From: JBNJEM01 sp051745935
Lineage (GTDB): Bacteria > Planctomycetota > Planctomycetia > Pirellulales > Pirellulaceae
Direction: 5' to 3'
Assembly (NCBI GenBank): GCA_051745935.1
Contig: JBNJEM010000139.1
Location: 1-13,737 of the forward strand
Length of the DNA: 13,737 nt
Part shown: positions 7,480-13,737 of the stretch, in pieces
How the letters are laid out: each line of letters begins with the position of its first letter
How positions within the stretch are numbered: the first letter of the stretch is position 1
The notes under the pieces: model-generated
What the model was told of the DNA's origin: nothing
Database searches by the model: none
What the model saw: the letters and a program-made list of their open reading frames with translations, nothing else
Position numbers and translations under genes: made by a program

Positions 7480-8865
7480 TTACTCATCGCTCAACAAGTG
7501 GCGATTGGCCACCAGTATCCCACTCAGGATGGTCCCTATGATCCCGACATATCCCTGATCCGTCCCACAAATGTACAGTTTTTCGTACGGCGTGCGCCCA
7601 TCGAGCCGCTTTTCGGGCGCCCCATAGACCGCTGCGTTGTCGTGCCATGTATAGCGGCGGATGGTGCGGGGAGTAAACATATCGGTCTCAATAACATGGT
7701 GCCGAAACTCCGGCACGAACCGCACGGCACTTTCCAGCGACTCGCCGACACATTGTAGTTTCGCAAGCCGATACTCCTCCTCCGGTAGGTTCAGCCACCG
7801 GTCGAAGTCGGCCATCAGCGTGACCCGCATCACGCCCTCCGAGAACAGTTCCTCATCATACAGGAAATTGTTTGGCGAACAGACCACGCCGGAGCGGGTA
7901 TCGCACAATTGGTCACGGGGCCGCTCCCAATGAAACGCGTCGCTATCGTTGAAAAAAACAATGGTCTGTTCGTGGCCCAATTCCCTGGGCAATTTGTCCA
8001 GTACGGAGATCGTTTCCACGAACGACATCTGACCGGGGCGGTGCTCCTCCAGGCAAATCGTTTCGCCCGTCAATCGCATCGTTTCCACGAACCCGGCCGA
8101 AGATACCACGTTTCGGGCCGCGATCTCTTCGCCGTTGTCCAACACGACTCCGACCGCCCGCCCGTTGTCCAGCTGAATGCGAGACACCCCCGAACGAAGC
8201 CGCAATTCCCCGCCCAACTGGCGAAACCGGCGCACCAGGTTTCGGAGTATCAATCGGACGCCGACTAACGGCCGCGCGAATCCTTCCAGAAAAATACTGC
8301 GAAACATGATGCAAAACTGCCCAAAGTCCATGTCGCGCTCGCGGGCGTTACCATACCACATGATGGGACAGAGGAGCATCTCGCGCAACAACGGATCCGT
8401 GATCGTTTCCCTAAGAATTTCGCGAGTCGAACGATGATAGAAAGGGCCGTCCAAATCATCATAGTCGATCAGCCGGGCGACCAGTTTACGGAGGTTATCC
8501 CGCTGGTCCGGAAACTTCTCGGCCACCTCCGCCTGAAACAACTCAAAATCGTTTGAAAAGTGGAGTCGGACGCCCGGAAACGCAATTGATGACCCCGTTT
8601 GGGGCTTCAACCCGAAATCTTCCCAGCGGAATCGCAATTGCCGAAGCAGTCGCGCCAGAGGCCCTCGTTTCGCGCCTTTGGGGGTATAGTTCGTGACCGC
8701 ATGCAGGCCGACGTCGAAATCGCGGCCGCCCTGACGGTAAAAGGAGTTCAAGCCACCGATCGCGCCGTGCCGCTCCAATAGACAAACGCGTTTGTCGTAA
8801 TGGGCCAGACGAATGCCCGCCGACAACCCCGACAAACCCGCGCCAATAATGATCGTGTCGTACAT
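7480..8865 (-). CDS. CrtI/phytoene-desaturase-like FAD oxidoreductase A
   Basis: A 461-residue flavoprotein of the same superfamily as its downstream neighbour. It begins directly with the FAD-binding fold: YDTIIIGAGLSGLSAG, with Gly8, Gly10 and Gly13, Glu31 in CLLERH, and GGLNSFYRQGGRDFDVG (37-53). The C-terminus has the matching flavin segment, ICGTDQGYVGIIGTILSGI, ahead of the end. Length is typical of CrtI-type desaturases and retinol-saturase-like enzymes. Placed between an ACP gene and a second CrtI-like gene, it probably acts on the same acyl intermediate, perhaps in successive or paired desaturation or isomerisation steps; this is inference. The start is well supported by a G-rich ribosome binding site. 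It is followed after 356 bp by oxidoreductase B. Carotenoid metabolism is the main alternative, but no phytoene synthase or cyclase is in the window. Confidence 0.85.
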   Translation of the reverse strand: MYDTIIIGAGLSGLSAGIRLAHYDKRVCLLERHGAIGGLNSFYRQGGRDFDVGLHAVTNYTPKGAKRGPLARLLRQLRFRWEDFGLKPQTGSSIAFPGVRLHFSNDFELFQAEVAEKFPDQRDNLRKLVARLIDYDDLDGPFYHRSTREILRETITDPLLREMLLCPIMWYGNARERDMDFGQFCIMFRSIFLEGFARPLVGVRLILRNLVRRFRQLGGELRLRSGVSRIQLDNGRAVGVVLDNGEEIAARNVVSSAGFVETMRLTGETICLEEHRPGQMSFVETISVLDKLPRELGHEQTIVFFNDSDAFHWERPRDQLCDTRSGVVCSPNNFLYDEELFSEGVMRVTLMADFDRWLNLPEEEYRLAKLQCVGESLESAVRFVPEFRHHVIETDMFTPRTIRRYTWHDNAAVYGAPEKRLDGRTPYEKLYICGTDQGYVGIIGTILSGILVANRHLLSDE

Positions 8866-9375
8866 GATTTCCCCCCCGGACCCGGGCGGTCAGCGGAGAT
8901 GTTGTGCCGCCGCCGGTTAAAATCTGAGGGTTTGAATGGTCCCACGAAAACGGAGAAAGCCGGCGTCGATCCCTGGTAAGGGCTCGCTCAAGAATAATTT
9001 CGCAATTCAACGTGCCTTCGAATCGTCCGGCCCACTGGCTCCGCTCGCGATCCCCGTTTTTTGGAGAGGGAACGCGTCTTGCCGCTCGCTCAGCCACCCT
9101 CCGAAAAACGCCGCAGTTATTCCTGAGCCGTTCCTAAGCGTGAAGAACCGATCGGAGCGGTGTCTCCCAGCGCCTCTCCCGGCGCGGTACCACGCCATCC
9201 ACCGCAACCAGAACGGTCCGCGCGCCCTGGCAAGGGCCAAAACCAGGTGGCGCAAAGAGCGGCTGGTTGCCCCTCTCATGACTTCATCATCGTGCCCCTT
9301 CGGCCCCGAACGTCGCTCTCGCCCGCAGTGCGCCCGGCCGCGTGCCCGTCATGGTCTCACCGGTTCGCCCCCGCT
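8866..9375. other. 510-bp spacer between the ACP gene and oxidoreductase A
   Basis: This is the longest gap in the lipid cluster. Only the first bases upstream of oxidoreductase A are interpretable, as its ribosome binding site. A 90-codon minus-strand frame (9279-9007), rich in Arg and Trp at its start, is open but matches no family that I know and has no clear start signal. No tRNA-like fold, strong hairpin or recognisable repeat was found. It may be a long leader or promoter region, or the remnant of a lost gene. Confidence 0.4.
8871..8877 (-). promoter_or_regulatory. Ribosome binding site of oxidoreductase A
   Basis: On the minus strand a GGGGGGG run precedes the ATG at 8865 by five bases (AAATC). 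Spacing and position fix the start at the first residue before the FAD-binding fold. Confidence 0.6.
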
Positions 9376-9636
9376 TCACGCCTTCTCCATGTCTCGCATG
9401 AGCGGCGTCAGATAGCGAATGGTACTTCCCATGCTCACCAGCTGCTCGTAGTCCTCTTCCGGAATCTGCACGCGGTATCGCTTCCGCAACTCCATCACGA
9501 TATCCAGAAAGTCCATGCTATCGAGTTCCAATTGTTCGCGAAAAGCCACGTCATCATCAATATTGCTCAAATCTTCGTCCGGGGCTATGTCCGCCAGGAT
9601 ATCCAATACCTCTTCTCGAATTTCGCCAGGCGTCAT
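9376..9636 (-). CDS. Acyl carrier protein
   Basis: This 86-residue acidic protein carries growing acyl chains on a 4'-phosphopantetheine arm. The attachment serine is Ser40 in LELDSMDFLDIVMEL, the classic Asp-Ser-hydrophobic motif at the start of helix II. Helix I is at about 3-16 and a Glu/Asp-rich recognition surface follows. Length is slightly above the usual 77-80. The ATG at 9636 was preferred to an in-frame TTG at 9666 because a GAGGAG site precedes it and it starts the protein just before helix I. The gene sits between the ketosynthase and the CrtI-like genes, as expected for a carrier dedicated to this cluster rather than the housekeeping AcpP, which normally sits with fabD, fabG and fabF; that context is not seen here. 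Confidence 0.92.
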   Translation of the reverse strand: MTPGEIREEVLDILADIAPDEDLSNIDDDVAFREQLELDSMDFLDIVMELRKRYRVQIPEEDYEQLVSMGSTIRYLTPLMRDMEKA

Positions 9637-9976
9637 GTGGCGTTTACTCCTCAGTAAACTGGTCAATCAAATTCTGTATTCATTCAGCCGTCCGCGGCGG
9701 AGCAGTGGACTAGCAGACTACGGCTGCCAAACTGCTCGCGTCCCAAACTGCTGATCACTCGCGTCGGTTTAACCGCGGGCTATCATCTGCTCAGCCAAGG
9801 GGTGGTCTTTCTTCCAGCGGGCGGCGGCCCGCTCGCCGCCCCCGCGTCGTTGGCGATCTTCGTCCCCCCCGACGCGGTTCCCGTCAATGCCGCTCAGTCC
9901 ATGTCAAACACTTCAGTCCGCCAGCGCTTGCGTCACGGCGATTGGCGCCTTGACGCATACCGGGATCGCACCGTCG
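9637..9976. other. Spacer between the ketosynthase and ACP genes, with a GC-rich hairpin
   Basis: This 340-bp stretch has no recognisable gene. A GGGCGGC (9820-9826) and GCCGCCC (9835-9841) pair forms a strong 7-bp stem with an 8-base loop, about 135 bp beyond the ketosynthase stop codon. No U-run follows it on the minus strand, so it may be an attenuator or RNA-processing structure rather than an intrinsic terminator. The ACP leader occupies the low-coordinate end. Confidence 0.4.
9647..9652 (-). promoter_or_regulatory. Ribosome binding site of the ACP gene
   Basis: GAGGAG on the minus strand lies 10 bases before the ATG at 9636. It decides between this start and an in-frame TTG at 9666, which lies upstream of the site. 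Confidence 0.65.
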
Positions 9977-11239
9977 TCAAGGCATCTTCTTGACAATCAC
10001 CACCGAATTGATTCCTAGCATGCCGAACGAGTTGTTCAAAATGATCCGTTGGTTCTTCACTTCGCGCGGTTCGTTCAACACCAGCCCGTTTAATTCGCAC
10101 TCCGGGTCCAACTCCTCCACGTTGATCGTGGCGTGGCAGAGATCGTCTTCAAACCCCAGGAGGTTACCGGAGAGTTCCAGTGCCCCGGCCGCTCCCATGC
10201 TGTGCCCGATGAAACTCTTGGTATTGTTGAAAAACGTCTTCTCCGAATCGCCAAATACGCGCCGCAACGCGACACATTCCTGACTATCGCCGCTGATCGT
10301 CCCCGTGGCATGCGTGCTGACCACGTCAACTTCCGCGGGACCGATGCCAGCTCGCCGCAACGCCAAATGGATACACTCTTCCTGTCGCTCGGCGTTGGGC
10401 ACCACGAAGTCGGTGGCGTCCGTGTTCAGCGAGTACCCAATGATTTCCCCATGGATGCTAGCATCTCGCCGCCGCGCATCCACCAGACGTTCCAGTACCA
10501 GCACACACCCCCCTTCAGCGACCACGATCCCGTTTCGGTTTCGGTCGAATGGCCGCGAGGCTTTCGTCGGATCCTCGTGCTCGGCCAACGCCCCCTGGCT
10601 GCGAAAGCTGGCGAAAATCCCAAACGTGTGAATGCTCTCTGAAACACCGCCCGCCAATGCGACGTCACATTCGCCCAACCGGAGCATTTGCAGACCCTGA
10701 ATCACGCCCGCATTGCCCGCCGCGCAAGCGGCCCCGATCGTGTAGTGCGGTCCCGTAATCCCCAAATTCAACGCGACCTCGCCCGCCGGATTGTTCGCCA
10801 CCGTGCGAGGATTGTGATGGTGAGACCAATAACTGGTATCGTAGTCATACCCCTTGAGCTCGAAGATCTCGTTCTCCGTCTCCACGTTGCCGTGTTCCGT
10901 CACGCCCAGGAATATGCCCACGCGCGAGGGGTTGATATTCGGCCAGTTGAGCCCGGAGTCCGTAATCGCTTCGTTGGCGGAGTAAATCCCCACGCTGCCC
11001 GCCCGGGTGCCCCGTCGCAACTCCTTTCGCGATTGGTACTTGCTTACATCAAAGTCGCAAATGCCGGCCAAGGTTTTCCCCACGTAACGGATCTCATACG
11101 GCTTCACTCCACTGCGTCCCCGCAGCAAGCTCTCGCGAAATTCCGGCAGGGAATTCCCGTTCGGTGAACTCAACCCGATCCCCGTGATGACAACCCGCTC
11201 GTGGTCCGGGAGATCCTGGCGCACTTTGGTGGCGATCAT
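9977..11239 (-). CDS. fabF: FabF-like beta-ketoacyl-[acyl-carrier-protein] synthase
   Basis: A 420-residue condensing enzyme that would join an acyl chain with malonyl-ACP, giving a 3-ketoacyl-ACP. The KAS I/II triad is complete: nucleophile Cys172 in GAACAAGNAG, His310 in THATGT and His346 in KSFIGHSMGAAGALE; spacings of 138 and 36 are close to those of FabF. VVITGIGLSSPNG begins the thiolase fold at about 16. A notable change is at the C-terminus, where the usual gatekeeper segment GFGGTN reads GMLGIN (406-411), replacing the gating Phe by Met407. The start is supported by a GAGG 9 bases upstream. It is the first lipid gene of the minus-strand run, 229 bp after a sulfatase gene. The altered loop and the context point to a specialised ketosynthase rather than the housekeeping one. 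Confidence 0.92.
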   Translation of the reverse strand: MIATKVRQDLPDHERVVITGIGLSSPNGNSLPEFRESLLRGRSGVKPYEIRYVGKTLAGICDFDVSKYQSRKELRRGTRAGSVGIYSANEAITDSGLNWPNINPSRVGIFLGVTEHGNVETENEIFELKGYDYDTSYWSHHHNPRTVANNPAGEVALNLGITGPHYTIGAACAAGNAGVIQGLQMLRLGECDVALAGGVSESIHTFGIFASFRSQGALAEHEDPTKASRPFDRNRNGIVVAEGGCVLVLERLVDARRRDASIHGEIIGYSLNTDATDFVVPNAERQEECIHLALRRAGIGPAEVDVVSTHATGTISGDSQECVALRRVFGDSEKTFFNNTKSFIGHSMGAAGALELSGNLLGFEDDLCHATINVEELDPECELNGLVLNEPREVKNQRIILNNSFGMLGINSVVIVKKMP

Positions 11240-11468
11240 GTGAGCGAACCTCGTCTATTCGAAACTACTGAGGCTAACCGGTGACCGGGCAATTGGCAAG
11301 CGGCGGATTGCAGATGCGACGGATTCCAGAACAAGCACGTTTCGCCGGATTCACCGCTGTGAGGCTCGAAAGCCCGACCGACGCCAATCACGACAACCGT
11401 CGCGGCACCCGATACCATAATCGCTCGAAAGTGGCTACTTTCCAGCAACCCCACGGCCACGGCGATGG

Positions 11469-12899
11469 CTACGGACGATCGCCCAGCTCGCTTTGCAGCT
11501 CGGCAAGCCGCCCCTTGAGTCGCTCGATCCGCCCGGTGTTTCCGGGGTCGTCGTAGCGGTTGCGAGTTTCCTTGGGATCCGCTTCGAGATCGTAAAACTC
11601 CCAACGTTTCTCTTCAGGGACTTCCTTCAAACCGTCGTAGTAGATCAGCTTGGCATCGTGGGTCCGGATGCCGAAATGCGCCGGCCGCCGGCGACTGCCG
11701 GCATAGTAACGATAATACATGGCCTCCCGCCAACGGTCCGGTGTGTGGCCGGCAAGATTGGCCCGAAAGCTCCGACCTTGCATCGAGTTCGGCGCGCCGG
11801 CGCCCGCGTAGTCGAGAAACGTTGGGGCGAAGTCGATATTGAGAACGATGTCATCGACGACCCTGCCGGCTTGAATCTCACCGGGATAGCGAACCACGAA
11901 GGGCATTCGCAAACTCTCTTCCAGCATGAACCGCTTGTCAAAATAGTTGTGCTCGCCCAGGAAATACCCCTGGTCGCTGGTGTAAATAATCAGCGTGTCC
12001 TCCGCCAAACCGGCCGTGTCCAGATAGGCCAGCACCCGGCCAATGTTCTCGTCAATCGCCGCCACGCACCGTAGAAAGTCCTTGACGAACTTCTGGTACG
12101 TCGCCTTCCGCACGGCCACCGGGTCGTCCGTCTCCAAGACCAACTTACCGCTGCCGTGGCCGCCTTTGAGCAACCGCTTGGTCAGAATTTCGAGCGGCCA
12201 TCCCGGTACGCGAGTCCCTTCAGGACCGGTCGAACCGAACAACGTGGTTGGTTCGGGAAGAGTCGCGTCCTGGTAGAGTTTCGCATGCCGATCGGCGAAG
12301 TTCCAAGCCTCGTGGGTCGCCTTGAAATGCAGCATGAGACAGAACGGTTTATCCGAGTCGCGGCCGTCCAACCATGAAAGGGCTTTATCCGTGAACAGGT
12401 CCGTGCAATACGTGTCCGGTTCCACCACCGGCTTCTCGAGATCCATTTCAAACATGGCCGGACTGTGATATCGCCCCTGCCCCTTGATGATGTTCCAGTA
12501 GTCATACCCGGACGGCGGGTTTTTGAGATGCCACTTTCCCACCAGCGCGGTCTGGTAGCCCGCTTGTTGCAGGTGTTTGGCCACGTGATCGGTTTTGGGA
12601 TCGAGGGAGCCCCGTAGTGTCTTGACGCCATTCCGGTGGCTGTATTGCCCGGTCAAAATCGATGCGCGACTCGGCACGCAAATCGAGTTGGTGCAAAAAC
12701 AATTGGTCAGCCGCGCCCCTTCGGCGGCCAAACGGTCGATGTTGGGGGTCGGGCAGAATTCAGCCAGCCGACTCCCGTAGCAGCTCCACGCCTGGCTCGT
12801 ATGATCATCGGCCATAATAAAAAGGATGTTGGGTCGGGCCGCGTCAGCGCGTTCTTGTCCAGCTCCAGACGCAGACGCGCCGATCATCATCGCCACCAT
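11469..12899 (-). CDS. Secreted Cys-type (formylglycine) sulfatase
   Basis: A 476-residue alkaline-phosphatase-fold sulfatase that hydrolyses sulfate esters, probably on a sulfated polysaccharide or sugar, as in the many sulfatases of marine planctomycetes. The N-terminal RPNILFIMADDH (22-33) supplies metal-binding aspartates, and CVPSRASILTGQ (74-85) contains Cys74, the residue converted to formylglycine by a maturase. GKWHL and TSDQGYFLGEHNYFDK give further active-site and metal ligands. The C-terminal region (WEFYDLEADPKETRN) is typical of the family. The start is uncertain: the ATG at 12899 gives only a short hydrophobic leader (MVAMMIGASASGAG), and the DNA upstream is the family 1 repeat; the open frame continues through the repeat. 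The export signal may have been shortened by repeat insertion. No maturase gene is nearby; the substrate is unknown. Confidence 0.93.
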   Translation of the reverse strand: MVAMMIGASASGAGQERADAARPNILFIMADDHTSQAWSCYGSRLAEFCPTPNIDRLAAEGARLTNCFCTNSICVPSRASILTGQYSHRNGVKTLRGSLDPKTDHVAKHLQQAGYQTALVGKWHLKNPPSGYDYWNIIKGQGRYHSPAMFEMDLEKPVVEPDTYCTDLFTDKALSWLDGRDSDKPFCLMLHFKATHEAWNFADRHAKLYQDATLPEPTTLFGSTGPEGTRVPGWPLEILTKRLLKGGHGSGKLVLETDDPVAVRKATYQKFVKDFLRCVAAIDENIGRVLAYLDTAGLAEDTLIIYTSDQGYFLGEHNYFDKRFMLEESLRMPFVVRYPGEIQAGRVVDDIVLNIDFAPTFLDYAGAGAPNSMQGRSFRANLAGHTPDRWREAMYYRYYAGSRRRPAHFGIRTHDAKLIYYDGLKEVPEEKRWEFYDLEADPKETRNRYDDPGNTGRIERLKGRLAELQSELGDRP

Positions 12900-12908
12900 G
12901 AAAAGAAT

Positions 12909-13111
12909 TATACTGGTCGCGAATGACTTTCTCCGCCGCGAGTCCGACCAACGGGAGGATGGCTTGGGTCGGGCAGCTTTCGACCCGGAAAAACCCAACC
13001 GCCTGAAATATACTGGTCGCGGATGACTTTCTCCGCCGCGAGTCCGACCAACGGGAGGACGGCTTGCGTCGGGCAGCTTTCGACCCGGAAAACTCCAACC
13101 GCCTGAAATAT
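12909..13111 (-). repeat. Two tandem copies of the family 1 repeat upstream of the sulfatase
   Basis: Two units with a 100-bp period, starting with ACTGGTCGCG at about 12912 and 13012 and ending in CGCCTGAAATAT. They differ at about 5 of 100 positions. The array begins about 9 bp upstream of the sulfatase ATG, so any promoter or ribosome binding site of that gene must lie in or beyond the repeat. Compared with the units at 13453-13737, each lacks two bases (TA) at the junction, making 100 instead of 102 bp. Confidence 0.8.
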
Positions 13112-13452
13112 GTATTCCGACTCGAACGGTGATCATCCTCGGTACTCCTCCCACAATCGATGGTGCGGAAATCTTGTCGTGGGCCGCCCCCCCCACTCAC
13201 CCCGTACAGCCCCGTTCACGTGCCTAAACCTAACGGGAATCCGCTGTCTCAACAATACGCCCCCTAATGTTTGATCCAAAACGGAGGTGACCGTCCCGAT
13301 CTGCAAGAATAGGCCCCCCGGATGGGGCAACGAACCCGCGGTTAAGCGCAGCAAAGGGCAGCTTGAGCTTCAAAGCCCCGGCTCCAAACACGTGACCCTT
13401 CCCTGTTCATGCCCCCCCTGAGGTGGCTAAATGGAAAACTCTAAGTCCTTTT
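13112..13452. other. Non-coding stretch between two repeat arrays
   Basis: About 340 bp lie between the tandem repeats upstream of the sulfatase and the right-edge array. I see no gene, tRNA or clear promoter; the open frames here are short and have no recognisable domain. A sulfatase promoter could lie here on the minus strand if transcription crosses the repeats. Confidence 0.4.
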
Positions 13453-13737
13453 ATACCCCGGTCGCGGATGACTTTCTCCGCCGCGAGTCCGAGCAACGGG
13501 AGGACGGCTTGGGTCAGGCAGCTTTCCATCCGGAAAAATCCAACCGCCTGAAATATATACCGGTCGTGGATGACTTTTTCCGCCGCGAGTCCGACCAACG
13601 GGAGGACGGCTTGCGTCGGGTAGCTTTCCATCCGGAAAAATCCAACCGCCTGAAATATATACCGGTCGTGGATGACTTTTTCCGCCGCGAGTCCGACCAA
13701 CGGGAGGACGGCTTGCGTCGGGTAGCTTTCCATCCGG
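13453..13737 (-). repeat. Tandem array of the 102-bp family 1 repeat, running off the right edge
   Basis: Three units with an exact 102-bp period begin CGGTCG at 13459, 13561 and 13663; the third is cut by the window end. Units two and three are identical over the 75 bases visible in both, so the last duplication is recent; the first has a few differences. In each unit TTTTTCCG near the left end and CGGAAAAA near the right end (13575-13582 and 13633-13640 in unit two) are perfect reverse complements, with CCGAC/GTCGG nested inside, so the unit can fold on itself. Because 102 is a multiple of three, one minus-strand frame stays open through all copies with a 34-residue periodic translation; I regard that as a by-product. 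Confidence 0.82.

Noticed and set aside
5660..8865. Carotenoid biosynthesis operon
   Set aside because: The two CrtI-like genes would suggest it, but there is no phytoene synthase, cyclase or geranylgeranyl synthase in the window, and both genes are embedded among ACP, ketosynthase, dehydratase and enoyl reductase genes.
8936..9415. 159-codon plus-strand open frame between oxidoreductase A and the ACP gene
   Set aside because: It overlaps the end of the well-supported ACP gene on the opposite strand, shows no domain or low-complexity signature of its own, and is the kind of frame that GC-rich DNA leaves open by chance.
11236..11418. 60-codon minus-strand frame that ends in an ATGA overlap with the ketosynthase start
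   Set aside because: The overlap looks like translational coupling, but the peptide has no recognisable family, no ribosome binding site, and a composition unlike its neighbours. Conservation in relatives would be needed to revive it.
13407..13733. 108-codon frame in the right-edge array, which could be a repeat protein with 34-residue units
   Set aside because: The periodicity follows from the 102-bp DNA unit, the same unit occurs elsewhere in other frames with a 100-bp period, and there is no start signal. It was kept as a DNA repeat.

Overview
The window looks like a piece of a planctomycete chromosome (moderately GC-rich, Pirellula/Rhodopirellula type). The evidence is indirect: a secreted Cys-type sulfatase, an HtrA protease, a cluster of type II fatty-acid-synthase-like genes combined with two CrtI-like flavoproteins, long spacers between genes that read in one direction, weak Shine-Dalgarno sites, and abundant palindromic intergenic repeats. 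There is no rRNA or tRNA gene, CRISPR array, transposase or phage gene that I can see.

Left part (1-2577, plus strand). After an apparently non-coding edge comes a small, proline- and arginine-rich putative lipoprotein (323-988), then an HtrA/Deg-type serine protease with a complete His-Asp-Ser triad and two PDZ-like domains (1207-2577). A convergent spacer with hairpins and a short palindromic repeat follows (2578-2917).

Central and right part (2918-12899, all minus strand). In transcription order: a secreted sulfatase (12899-11469), a FabF-like ketosynthase (11239-9977), an acyl carrier protein (9636-9376), CrtI-like FAD oxidoreductase A (8865-7480), CrtI-like oxidoreductase B (7123-5660), a FabZ-type dehydratase overlapping it by 4 bp (5663-5232), a divergent FabI-type enoyl-ACP reductase (4812-4003), and thiamine-monophosphate kinase ThiL (3859-2918). 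Ketosynthase, ACP, dehydratase and enoyl reductase supply an elongation cycle, except for a ketoreductase, which would have to come from elsewhere. The two phytoene-desaturase-like flavoproteins are foreign to ordinary fatty acid synthesis. I infer a dedicated pathway for an unusual acyl chain, desaturated or otherwise redox-modified on the ACP. Similar gene combinations have been proposed for ladderane lipids in anammox planctomycetes, but this window gives no evidence for that product. The ketosynthase has an altered gatekeeper loop and the enoyl reductase lacks one of the two usual active-site tyrosines, which fits specialised rather than housekeeping enzymes. ThiL and the sulfatase are probably only neighbours.

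The spacers hold two repeat families. Family 1 is a ~100-102 bp unit: one copy just upstream of oxidoreductase B (7140-7243), two tandem copies just upstream of the sulfatase start (12909-13111), and at least three tandem copies running off the right edge (13453-13737), all in the same orientation. Family 2 is a palindromic element bounded by an 11-bp inverted repeat: a 256-bp copy with 42-bp internal inverted arms between fabZ and fabI (4879-5134), and a shorter copy after the protease gene (2626-2715).
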